Assembly: GCA_019634305.1 (NCBI GenBank)
Contig: JAHQVQ010000252.1
Span: 1-35,827, forward strand
From: Flammeovirgaceae bacterium
GTDB lineage: Bacteria > Bacteroidota > Bacteroidia > Cytophagales > Flammeovirgaceae
Reading direction: 5' to 3'
Length of the DNA stretch: 35,827 nucleotides
Both the position numbers and the translations under genes were made by a program. Of this stretch, positions 1 through 7,702 are shown piece after piece. How positions within the stretch are numbered: the stretch's first letter is position 1; every line of letters begins with the position of its first letter. The notes beneath the pieces are model-generated. The model worked only from the letters and a program-made list of their open reading frames with translations, made no database searches and was not told where the DNA came from.

Positions 1-39
1 GTCGTTTTGTGGCATATGGTTCAACAATTATTAAAATAA
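1..39 (+). CDS. C-terminal end of an upstream gene (partial)
   Basis: Frame 1 is open from the first base to a TAA at 37-39 and encodes only 12 residues, including the stretch VVLWHMVQQLLK. This may be the last amphipathic or membrane segment of a protein that begins outside the window, with the next start codon 18 bases later on the same strand. The piece is too short to assign a family, and an open frame of this length could be chance. Confidence 0.3.
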   Translation, partial: VVLWHMVQQLLK

Positions 40-57
40 GAACTTGTTTAATCAAAA

Positions 58-681
58 ATGAATGGAATGGTTATTTCTAATTTATTGAAGCTATTTTCAG
101 GTTTTGCTGTTTTCTTCAATTTGGTTGGCTTTACTTTTTCTACTATGGAAAATACCCGATTGGAATATGATATTATAAAAGGAAATAACAAGATTGGGGA
201 ATTAAATGCTACCAGGAATAAACTAGGTGAGGAAGTGAGTTATGCTATTGATAGCAAAGTGGTGATTTCTTTTTTGTTTGAATTGAATATTCAGTTTAAG
301 TATGATAGTAAATTTGAAAATGATTATTTGACGTGGTCAGATTTTAGTAATATGACCAATAATAAAGAAAAAGAGTCCACTGAAATCACTTGGGAAAAAT
401 ATCGATATAAAGTAAAAACGGATAAGAAGGAATCATATGTAAGTAAATCTCAGATAGCCTATACGCTTTCCAAGATGTATTTTATAGAACCCATAGGAAT
501 TGATAAGGTTTTTTCAGAGCGATTCGCTGAGTATCTTACGGTGTCGGAAATTGGGGATCATATGTATGAACTTACCCTCCCGGATGGTAAGAAAAATATT
601 TATTCGTTTGAAAATGGAATTTGTAATGAGGTAAAAGTTGACCATACGCTTGCAACATTTTACTTCAGATTAAAACAGTAG
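58..681 (+). CDS. Exported DUF6134-like protein
   Basis: A 207-residue protein with a hydrophobic N-terminal segment (about residues 8-28) that looks like a signal peptide or anchor. The rest is beta-rich, opening with a YDIIKGNNKIGELNATRN-like strand pair and containing an EP-x-G segment (IEPIG) near residue 143. This pattern resembles the DUF6134 family of periplasmic proteins common in Bacteroidota; that assignment is from memory of the family pattern, and no function is known. An ATG three codons further in (MVISNL) is an alternative start. It is convergent with the next gene, with only 14 bases between the stop codons and no clear terminator. Confidence 0.7.
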   Translation: MNGMVISNLLKLFSGFAVFFNLVGFTFSTMENTRLEYDIIKGNNKIGELNATRNKLGEEVSYAIDSKVVISFLFELNIQFKYDSKFENDYLTWSDFSNMTNNKEKESTEITWEKYRYKVKTDKKESYVSKSQIAYTLSKMYFIEPIGIDKVFSERFAEYLTVSEIGDHMYELTLPDGKKNIYSFENGICNEVKVDHTLATFYFRLKQ

Positions 682-695
682 CCTTACTGATTTTT

Positions 696-989
696 TTAGT
701 AGATAGTAGTTAGATTTTGGTAATACTTTTCTTCTGCCTTTAAAATTGATTTTACAAGATTTTTTGTTAATCTAATGTCCTTTTTTCTCAATCTTCTTTG
801 AACTGTTCCGGCAATATTACTGGTATTAATGATGCATTTTTGGGTATAGGTAAGGGTATTATAATAATTAGACTTTTCTTTTAATACCTCAAAAATTTCG
901 TTTATAGTAATTAAACTTCTTAATTGGGTGGAAAGATTTCTGAAGGTATTAAGAGCGGTACTTTCCTGAGTGTTAATTGCAGTGTTCAT
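696..989 (-). CDS. Small basic hypothetical protein
   Basis: A 97-residue protein that I do not recognise. It is predicted helical, rich in Asn, Thr and Lys, with a basic cluster (RRLRKKDIR, about residues 66-74) and no membrane segment or signal peptide. It could bind nucleic acid, but nothing in the sequence proves that. It reads leftward, with a long untranslated upstream region holding a hairpin (1036-1052) and a large palindrome (1092-1202). The codon use matches its neighbours, and the frame is open across a non-repetitive stretch, which favours a real gene. Confidence 0.5.
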   Translation of the reverse strand: MNTAINTQESTALNTFRNLSTQLRSLITINEIFEVLKEKSNYYNTLTYTQKCIINTSNIAGTVQRRLRKKDIRLTKNLVKSILKAEEKYYQNLTTIY

Positions 990-1035
990 AATTTAATTGT
1001 TTTAGTGAAGACTGCCACTAAGTAAAGGGCGGAAA

Positions 1036-1052
1036 CCGTAAGGGATTTACGG
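1036..1052. other. Short hairpin in the leader of the small basic protein gene
   Basis: CCGTAA and TTACGG form a perfect 6-bp stem around a 5-base loop (GGGAT). It lies 47-63 bases upstream of the start codon at 989 (minus strand). There is no T-run, so it is not an intrinsic terminator. It may be a leader RNA structure or an operator. Confidence 0.4.
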
Positions 1053-1091
1053 AGCAGGAAAAAGTTTAGTAATGATCAAATAATAACCTAA

Positions 1092-1202
1092 CAATTTATG
1101 CTAGTTCTTTTTGCTCAATACTTCGTTGTTTTTTCGTTGCGTAACGCTGCTATGCGCCTCAAAAACGCCTTGTCTTGAGCAAAAATAATTGTGCATAAAT
1201 TG
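1092..1202. repeat. Large imperfect palindrome (MITE- or REP-like intergenic element)
   Basis: A 111-base element with nested inverted arms. The outer 10-bp arms CAATTTATGC (1092-1101) and GCATAAATTG (1193-1202) are perfect. The inner 11-bp arms TTTTTGCTCAA (1108-1118) and TTGAGCAAAAA (1175-1185) are perfect. The central part (about 1119-1174) is GC-richer than its surroundings, can pair imperfectly (CGTTGTTTTTTCG against CTCAAAAACGCC), and contains GCGT-A-ACGC. No target duplication is visible and no second copy occurs in this window. The architecture fits a dispersed palindromic repeat or a small non-autonomous transposable element; it may also end transcription of the VTT gene on the minus strand. 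Confidence 0.65.
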
Positions 1203-1226
1203 CCATTTTATTTTTCGACCATTACT

Positions 1227-1799
1227 TCAGGAAATATTATTTATGCTCCAAATGATCCAGCCATATAAGCCAAATCTTACAAATCGCACGCTGGCAAATT
1301 TAAAATACTTTAAATAACTGTAGTTTAATGAGCCAGATAAAGTGCTTATTAAGGCAAAAGGGAGAGGGGTAACTGCGGAAATAAGAATGAGAAAACCACC
1401 ATAGTCATCATAGTATTTCAGGTATTTTCTTGCAGTTTTACTTTTTAAAATTTTTTGCATTAATAAAGTATTGCTTAGTGTTTTTCCTGTTACAAATGCC
1501 AGGATCCCACCCAAATAGGAAATTAGGGTAAGCAATAATACTTTTTCAATAAATAAAAATATATTTTCTTCCAATGCCCAAATCATGAAAAATTCAGGGG
1601 GAATAAGTCCCATGAAAGTTTCTGATAAGAAAAAGAGGCTGTAGACCAAAGAAGGTTTATCTGCAAGTGGTTCGAAAACTTCGGAGAGGTATTCATTTAT
1701 GTAAGTCTTGGCAACTATGAAAATGAAAATAATAAAAATGAAACTTACGAAACCCTTCCCCAAAGCTTTATAAATAAACCTTTTCTTTTCCTTATCCAT
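1227..1799 (-). CDS. VTT/DedA-like (SNARE-associated) membrane protein
   Basis: A 190-residue integral membrane protein with hydrophobic segments near residues 14-30, 48-72, 80-108, 133-155 and 166-186. The segment GLIPPEFFMIW followed by a glycine-rich LISYLGGILAFVTGK helix and the later SAVTPLPFALIS re-entrant-like stretch match the VTT (SNARE-associated Golgi) family, including YqaA-type proteins. Members of this family act in membrane lipid handling or transport; the substrate here is unknown. It starts 6 bases downstream of the dehydrogenase stop codon at 1806, so the two are probably co-transcribed. Its stop is TGA, which shows TGA working as a normal terminator in this genome. Confidence 0.8.
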   Translation of the reverse strand: MDKEKKRFIYKALGKGFVSFIFIIFIFIVAKTYINEYLSEVFEPLADKPSLVYSLFFLSETFMGLIPPEFFMIWALEENIFLFIEKVLLLTLISYLGGILAFVTGKTLSNTLLMQKILKSKTARKYLKYYDDYGGFLILISAVTPLPFALISTLSGSLNYSYLKYFKFASVRFVRFGLYGWIIWSINNIS

Positions 1800-1805
1800 A
1801 TTTGA

Positions 1806-3140
1806 TTATGCAGGATTCAAATTGTGTTTAAAGGTAATACCATTCCGGGAAAGCTCTTTCAAAACTGGATTATAAATCTCTGGAGTAATGGGAATATGAA
1901 CACCTGAAAGCTTAATTTTTTCAGTGAGAATTAGTTTGGTGGCAATACCCAAAGGTAAGCCAACGGTTTTTGCCATGGCAGTATTAACAGAGTCGTCCCC
2001 AATAACCACTACAGAAGATGTTTTTCTGTGTTTTTTTCCATCCTTTTCATAAATAAATTGGTGCCACATCACAATCATATCTTTATCTTCTGATTCCAAG
2101 GTCCATTTCTTCTCTAGAATATGCTGAAGAATTTGGGCAGGTGTGGCGTTTTTTAAACCAACTTTTGTATTTTCAAAAATACCCAACCACTCTAACTTTT
2201 CAATAATGGGAGAATCCTGATCAAGATGTAGGTAGTGCATCAATTTTAATTCAACTGAATCATGCGGATTGTAGGTAAGAAAGGAATTGATGAAATCCCT
2301 GTGAGTCATGTCTTCCGAACCTTCCATAATATAGGAATCGTCAGTTGCTCCTAACTTTACGAAGATATCCCATGCCCTGGAGAAGCCGGGTCTTCTTAAA
2401 GTTCCTCTGTAAATTGTGGGTATACCTCGAAGATTATAAACATCCAGGTATTTTAGAGAATCCCTGTTGGCATAACCTTCAAACCTTCCATAGCCTTGAA
2501 TTTCGATAATTTCTGTTCTACGGAATAAACGGTGATAGGGTATATATTTAAGCTTCCCTTCCTGAATGAATTTTACTATTCCCTGACCTGCTAATACAAC
2601 ATTTCTAGGGTTCCAAGTAAATTTATAATGCCAGGGATTATTGTCACTTTCCGGAGCTACCAAGCCCCCTGTAAAAGATTCAAAATTTAGCATTTTCCCT
2701 CCAGTATTTCTGATTTCATCAATCTCCTTCATAGCTGAAAGATGATCTAGCCCTGGATCAAGTCCAATTTCATTGAGTAACAAAATACCATTTTTTTTCG
2801 CCTCTTCCTCCATAGCTTTTATTTCCGGAGAAACATAAGAAGCTGTAACCAGGTGTTTTTTGTGTTTTAAACAAGTGGTAGCCACTAATGGATGAAACCT
2901 GGCTGGCAACATGGAAATTACCAGATCGGAATCTTGGACTTCCTTCTCTCGCTGGTTTTCATTATTTACATCGAATTTGATAATATTTACTTTGGCACTT
3001 CCTACTTTGGTTTTCACCATTTCGGTATCTTGATCTCCGATAGTCAGTTGCCAGCCCAGTTCTATGCTTTGTTCGAGCAGATATTTAACTAATGTAGAAG
3101 CAGAGCGTCCAGCCCCAATTAGAAAGATTTTTTTAGACAT
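1806..3140 (-). CDS. Saccharopine dehydrogenase (Lys9-type)
   Basis: A 444-residue cytoplasmic oxidoreductase. The N-terminus has a Rossmann fold dinucleotide site (IFLIGAGRSAS, about residues 5-15). A conserved middle region includes TASYVSPEIKAMEEEA and NEIGLDPGLDHLSAM, followed by a GGLVAPESDNNPWHYKF segment. These match the glutamate-forming saccharopine dehydrogenase family (yeast Lys9, about 446 residues), which interconverts saccharopine with glutamate and aminoadipate semialdehyde. In bacteria such genes usually serve lysine catabolism, and no partner lysine-ketoglutarate reductase is in the window. Related carboxynorspermidine or homospermidine enzymes share the fold, but the middle motifs favour Lys9. 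It leads a two-gene unit with the VTT protein. Confidence 0.88.
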   Translation of the reverse strand: MSKKIFLIGAGRSASTLVKYLLEQSIELGWQLTIGDQDTEMVKTKVGSAKVNIIKFDVNNENQREKEVQDSDLVISMLPARFHPLVATTCLKHKKHLVTASYVSPEIKAMEEEAKKNGILLLNEIGLDPGLDHLSAMKEIDEIRNTGGKMLNFESFTGGLVAPESDNNPWHYKFTWNPRNVVLAGQGIVKFIQEGKLKYIPYHRLFRRTEIIEIQGYGRFEGYANRDSLKYLDVYNLRGIPTIYRGTLRRPGFSRAWDIFVKLGATDDSYIMEGSEDMTHRDFINSFLTYNPHDSVELKLMHYLHLDQDSPIIEKLEWLGIFENTKVGLKNATPAQILQHILEKKWTLESEDKDMIVMWHQFIYEKDGKKHRKTSSVVVIGDDSVNTAMAKTVGLPLGIATKLILTEKIKLSGVHIPITPEIYNPVLKELSRNGITFKHNLNPA

Positions 3141-3254
3141 GTGTTGTTGTTTTGAGTCCCAGATTTTCTATTTAAGAATAGTACCTGGGATGTTGGTTAA
3201 TATCTATTGATGTTAGTAAAATAATATTTATTGATTAATCATTCCGACAACTTA

Positions 3255-4907
3255 TTAATTTTTGACATTTGCCTGAGTTGATTCAGTTAGATATTTGATT
3301 TTCGCCATAAAGTCTTCTTTAGACTGGTCATATTCAGGGGTAAGGCTTTTCTTTTCCGGGAAATCCTCCACATGTAAAGTAGTAGTAGGAAAAGCAAACC
3401 TCACATTTAATTTTTCCGCTAGTTTGATGATTTCCAACATCACTTCACCTCTGGATTGTAATTCTTCGGTCCAGGTAGGCACTGCAAAAAATATATAGAA
3501 AAGAATATCTAATGATGATCCTCCAAATGTGTTTAAGTGGACTTCATAATAATCTTTTCTTGTTTTTGGGTGTTTTATAACAATTTGTTTTAGTCCTTCT
3601 ATAAATACTTCAATAAGATCGGGAGGAGTATCATAGGTAATAGCAATGGAAGTCCTAAACCGTCTATAAACCCGCATTCCCATATTATCTACAGTCATAT
3701 CGGCAATATTTCCATTGGGAATAGATACTACAGAGTTATGGAAAGTTCGAATTCGGGTAGATCGGAAACCTACTTCTTCCACAGTTCCGTCTACTCCATC
3801 GGATACAATCCAATCTCCAATGGTAAAAGGACGATCTATAAAGATCATTAAGGAACCAAATAAATTTTTCAGAGTGTCCTGAGCTGCCAGGGCAAAAGCT
3901 AAACCACCAATGGAAATACCTGCAAGGATTCCGGTTATATCAAATTCAAGGTTCTGAAGAATGAATAATCCACCACCTACTATTACAAAGAGTTTTAGTG
4001 ACTTTCGGAGTAATGGAACAATCTGGTCATCCAGTGAAGTCTCTGTTTTCTTGGTGGCTTTTTCAAGATAAAAACAAAACACATCAATAAGTCTGTAAAT
4101 CACTACAACAGCAAAAAATGGCTGAAAAGCACGCAAAAATTTAATAATGTACTGGGATAGTGTAATGGGTAGTTGCAGGATTGGGAAAACCAATGATGCA
4201 AAAATTATAATGACTAAGAAGCTTAATGGTTTTGCAACAGGGGCAATAAATTTATTGGCAATTTGGTCACCTTTAAACTTTATTAATAGGCGAATAATTA
4301 ATTTTTCAAATATGAAAGTGAATATTTTATGCCCTATAAAACAGATGAAAATAATGAGCCATAGCCCGATGTGTTGCCATAAATAAAGCCCAAAATACTT
4401 TTTGCTGGTGAGCTTTCCCTTTTTTCCAAGTTTGTTGGCTATTTCTAATAATTCACTGGTTCCATAAGGGTAAATTTCCTCATGAATTTCATCAATTTTT
4501 GAAACGGTGTACTTAGAGTAAAGCCATTTATTCCCAACTTTACTGAGGTAAATTTGGGGAAAAGAAGCAACTACGATATAGGTGTTTTGATTGTTTTTTA
4601 AAGTGTCCTTATAATTCGGATCATAAGGAATCATATCGGTGTCTATATAATGACCAGAGCCATCATAAATCTGTTTTAGCTTAATGGTTAATTCTATTAA
4701 TTCTTCTTGAGAGACTCCAGTGCCATCAAGTGCTTTTGCAGAAAGTTCGGGATTGTAGGATTCATCCTGAAGGAATTTTAATTGGGTTATTACACTGCTT
4801 TGAGGGGTAGAAAGGTCGATTTTCGCAGAATCATTTTTCGCAGAAATTGAATGAACTATTCCCCAAAAAATAAGATTTAAAATATAAAAACGTGAATAAC
4901 TGGTCAT
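3255..4907 (-). CDS. MscS-family mechanosensitive ion channel
   Basis: A 550-residue protein with an N-terminal signal peptide (about residues 1-23), a periplasmic domain of about 150 residues, then four to five membrane segments (about 175-200, 215-245, 260-285, 300-345). The pore-lining helix and beta domain are typical of MscS: GGLAFALAAQDTLKNLFGSL, then IDRPFTIGDWI and GTVEEVGFRSTRIRTF, then SIPNG. This class opens under membrane tension and releases solutes. The periplasmic domain makes it longer than the E. coli MscS (286 residues), as is common in Bacteroidota. It is transcribed alone, with a 348-base divergent gap upstream. Confidence 0.92.
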   Translation of the reverse strand: MTSYSRFYILNLIFWGIVHSISAKNDSAKIDLSTPQSSVITQLKFLQDESYNPELSAKALDGTGVSQEELIELTIKLKQIYDGSGHYIDTDMIPYDPNYKDTLKNNQNTYIVVASFPQIYLSKVGNKWLYSKYTVSKIDEIHEEIYPYGTSELLEIANKLGKKGKLTSKKYFGLYLWQHIGLWLIIFICFIGHKIFTFIFEKLIIRLLIKFKGDQIANKFIAPVAKPLSFLVIIIFASLVFPILQLPITLSQYIIKFLRAFQPFFAVVVIYRLIDVFCFYLEKATKKTETSLDDQIVPLLRKSLKLFVIVGGGLFILQNLEFDITGILAGISIGGLAFALAAQDTLKNLFGSLMIFIDRPFTIGDWIVSDGVDGTVEEVGFRSTRIRTFHNSVVSIPNGNIADMTVDNMGMRVYRRFRTSIAITYDTPPDLIEVFIEGLKQIVIKHPKTRKDYYEVHLNTFGGSSLDILFYIFFAVPTWTEELQSRGEVMLEIIKLAEKLNVRFAFPTTTLHVEDFPEKKSLTPEYDQSKEDFMAKIKYLTESTQANVKN

Positions 4908-5255
4908 CTTTCAAATTGATTTTTTTTTAAAACTACCTATTCAAGATTGAATAAAAGGGCATTTTATCAAGAAATTAGAAAAGATTTTTACAATTTTTCC
5001 CCTAAACCTTCAATAGGAATACCATATAATTAATTTCTTACCGTTCTAAATTGAATGAAATAAGATAAATAGTAATGGTTTTAGGATTTATGTATATAAT
5101 GGTCTGATTTATGATGAGTTAACGTTTGTTAATTTCAGTCCATTATAGAAGATATCTTTCCCCTTTATCAGAAGTCAGAGTACAGTATTCTATCATGGCT
5201 AAAACTAATTGGTAAATTACTATTCAATAAAATTTAATCAAGGAAAATTGATAAA
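4908..5255. other. Divergent intergenic region with no further gene
   Basis: This AT-rich gap separates the minus-strand MscS gene from the plus-strand outer-membrane protein gene and should hold both promoters. I see no open frame of useful length, no RNA gene and no strong hairpin. A TTAACGTTTGTTAA stretch near 5119-5132 is a partial palindrome that could be an operator, but it does not fit the Bacteroidota promoter spacing. Confidence 0.5.
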
Positions 5256-6176
5256 ATGATTACTAAAAATCTAAATGGAAAATCCATGTGGTTAAGACGA
5301 GGAAGGTATCTTGTTATATGTGCTTTTTTTGTTGGTCTTTCTACACAATTACTCGCTCAAAGGATGCTCATTGGGCTAAAAGGTGGTGTAAACTACACCC
5401 AGGCTGATCCTACAAAAAGTTATTCTTCCGTGGTTTTTACACAAGCTCCTTTGGAGGATACTCACAAAAGGCAATACAGTGAACAATTCGATAATATGGG
5501 TACACAATTTGGTATTGCCTTAACATTTGAGTATACCAATTTCTTTGGTTTAAGTTTCGAACCCACTTACTCTCAATATAATTATGGGTTTAAAAACGGC
5601 TATCTGTGGCAGGCTACAGAAGGTTTTGAATCTCTTGCTGTGGAATATGACCACAATCAAAAACTAAATTATATTGAATTACCACTGTTTTTCAGGTTTA
5701 GTTTTTCCCAGGGTCCTGTAATCCCTTATCTACAAGTAGGTGGGTTTTATAATATTTTACAAAATGCATCAAAATCAGTGAATACTACAAAACTTGATTT
5801 AGCTACAGGTGGGCTTAATGAACTTAATGGAGATGAAAATGATGTGGGAATTACCCATCTAATGGATAATAAATTATATGGTTTAGCAGGAGCAGTAGGA
5901 GTTTCGTTTAATCTTCCTCATGTTAGAGTATCACTGGAAGGAGCTTACAGATACGGAATGAATAATGTAGCTAATGAATATACAAGATTTTCTGATCCAA
6001 GATCTTCCACCATTCACTTTGATGTTTTAGATGATACTAGTATTAAAAATATGCAATTTTCTTTGGTTTGTCATTTTCCCATCAATTTTGGAATGGGAGG
6101 GAATGGTACTAAAAATACCAGGTATGTGGTTCCTTACGATATGAGGAGGTTTAAAGAAGAGGGATCAAGAAAATAA
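5256..6176 (+). CDS. PorT-family outer-membrane beta-barrel protein
   Basis: A 306-residue protein with a positively charged N-terminus and signal peptide ending near LLAQ (about residue 34). The mature part begins RMLIGLKGGVNYT and contains alternating hydrophobic strands (FGIALTFEYTNFFGLSFEPTYSQ, YIELPLFFRFSF, PYLQVGGFYNI), a pattern characteristic of the small outer-membrane barrels of Bacteroidota (PorT or OMP_b-brl_2 type). Its role is likely structural or as a partner of a surface system; the substrate is unknown. The lipoprotein gene starts 31 bases after it on the same strand, and a terminator follows that gene, so the two probably form a unit. There are no other genes in this unit. 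Confidence 0.8.
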   Translation: MITKNLNGKSMWLRRGRYLVICAFFVGLSTQLLAQRMLIGLKGGVNYTQADPTKSYSSVVFTQAPLEDTHKRQYSEQFDNMGTQFGIALTFEYTNFFGLSFEPTYSQYNYGFKNGYLWQATEGFESLAVEYDHNQKLNYIELPLFFRFSFSQGPVIPYLQVGGFYNILQNASKSVNTTKLDLATGGLNELNGDENDVGITHLMDNKLYGLAGAVGVSFNLPHVRVSLEGAYRYGMNNVANEYTRFSDPRSSTIHFDVLDDTSIKNMQFSLVCHFPINFGMGGNGTKNTRYVVPYDMRRFKEEGSRK

Positions 6177-6207
6177 TATTAACTATCAAAAAATATTTAT
6201 AACTACA

Positions 6208-7440
6208 ATGGATAATATTAAAGTCTTATGTATATATCTGGTTTTATCTCTGGCAATTTTTGGTTGTAGCTCCGATGTAGAGGAAGTTGAACCAAACAAT
6301 AGATTTACCAAGGTTTACAATAATGAAAATTTTGATGATTCCTTTTTTGCCTTGGATGTAAAACAGACGGCAGATGGGGGTTATTTATTATTAGGAAGAA
6401 AAGAATTAGAGGATTCTCCTTATGGAGGAGTTTATGTGATTAAAACAGATGATGAAGGAAATTATCAGTGGCAAGCTGTTCCTACGTCAGAATTCAGAAA
6501 TCCTGTTCCTAATTTTATTTTTATTGATGGTGCGTATCATTTTGTTTGTATGGCGAAGGGAACAGGCGGAAATATCTCAGAAGGAATTTTAGCCAGAGTT
6601 AACGAATCAAGTAAAATCATTGAAATTGCAAGGATTTACCCTGATGTTAAAAATCCTCTACATGCATCAGAAACAAGAGATGGAGGAATGTTGATTTTAG
6701 GATATGACCAAGGTGCAGAAGAATCTTCTCTTTCAAAAATTGGGTCAGATAAAAGTTTTACCTGGCAGACTAAATATGCAATTTTAGAGAATCAAAATGA
6801 AGCAATATTTAATCATTTATTTTACGTAAATAAGCGTCTGCCGTTTTTTACAGGATCTTTGGAAGATGGAGGTTATTTTATGAATGGATTTTCTGATTTT
6901 ACACTGTCTGTGGAATTTGTGGATGCAAATGGAGGAAAACAAGGAGCCATTCAAGGTTTTAGGGATGAAGGAACGGTAAGTTCACTTGTACATCTTTCAG
7001 GCAATCAGTTTAGTATGTCAAAATATTCTTATACACAAAACTTTGTATTGCCATTAACTGAATTTGATCCTACTGTGGTGAATAATATCAAGGATTTGGA
7101 TGGGAATGAATTTCCAGAACTTGCTCCTGAACCTGATGTAAGAGTTTTAAGGCAGACCATAAATGGTAATAGCTATTTAATATATGCGGCAAATTCTAAA
7201 AGCAATCAGATTGTTTTATATGCATATGATGAAGCCAAACTTGCTGAAAATGGTGGGGAATTTGCCTTTGTGGGCACTACAAGAGTAGGGTTTTCAGATA
7301 GGTTTGAAATAGCAAACATAATTCCCACAGAAGATGAAGGGTTAGCAGTCGCTGCCACAACATATGTAGGAGGAAGATTTTCACGATTAGCTTTATTTAA
7401 GCTATCCCCTGGTGATTTGAGAAAACTAGCTGGTTTATAA
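6208..7440 (+). CDS. Propeller-like surface lipoprotein
   Basis: A 410-residue lipoprotein. The signal peptide ends in a lipobox (LAIFGC, Cys about residue 20) followed by SSDVEE, which suggests an outer-membrane location. The body carries repeats of the type 'D-G-G-Y-x-L-L-G ... V-I-K-T-D-x-x-G ... W' (QTADGGYLLLGRKE, RDGGMLILGYDQ, EDEGLAVAATTY). Blades like these build beta-propellers in many exported Bacteroidota proteins. No catalytic motif is evident. It is transcribed with the upstream barrel gene and ends before a strong terminator, so a barrel-lipoprotein pairing at the cell surface is a reasonable inference. Confidence 0.75.
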   Translation: MDNIKVLCIYLVLSLAIFGCSSDVEEVEPNNRFTKVYNNENFDDSFFALDVKQTADGGYLLLGRKELEDSPYGGVYVIKTDDEGNYQWQAVPTSEFRNPVPNFIFIDGAYHFVCMAKGTGGNISEGILARVNESSKIIEIARIYPDVKNPLHASETRDGGMLILGYDQGAEESSLSKIGSDKSFTWQTKYAILENQNEAIFNHLFYVNKRLPFFTGSLEDGGYFMNGFSDFTLSVEFVDANGGKQGAIQGFRDEGTVSSLVHLSGNQFSMSKYSYTQNFVLPLTEFDPTVVNNIKDLDGNEFPELAPEPDVRVLRQTINGNSYLIYAANSKSNQIVLYAYDEAKLAENGGEFAFVGTTRVGFSDRFEIANIIPTEDEGLAVAATTYVGGRFSRLALFKLSPGDLRKLAGL

Positions 7441-7467
7441 TTTATTACAGAGAATACTACTTTATAT

Positions 7468-7508
7468 AAAAAGCCTTCAAGTCTCAACTTGAAGGCTTTT
7501 TGTTTTTT
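7468..7508 (+). terminator. Intrinsic terminator after the lipoprotein gene
   Basis: A perfect 14-bp stem, AAAAAGCCTTCAAG (7468-7481) with CTTGAAGGCTTTTT (7488-7501), encloses a 6-base loop and is followed by a T-rich tract. It ends the barrel-lipoprotein unit 27 bases after its stop codon. Confidence 0.93.
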
Positions 7509-7609
7509 GGAATTCACTATTGAAATAAAAGTAAAAAGTTAAAATTTTTACTTTTCAGAGTTTAACTCACCTATTTTTTCGATTTTAGTAAAATACAAGC
7601 ATTGGTTTT

Positions 7610-7629
7610 ATCCTACTTCAAAGTGGGAT
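7610..7629. other. Hairpin upstream of the voltage-sensor-like gene
   Basis: ATCCTACT (7610-7617) and AGTGGGAT (7622-7629) pair over 8 bp, with one T-G wobble, around a TCAA tetraloop, about 75 bases before the start at 7703. There is no proper T-run, so it may be leader structure rather than a terminator. Confidence 0.4.
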
Positions 7630-7702
7630 TTGTAGTCTTTTGAAAGAATTAGACATTTTTACTAGAAAAAATGACTTGTGCCCTAAATTGTAAATAACAA
7701 AA

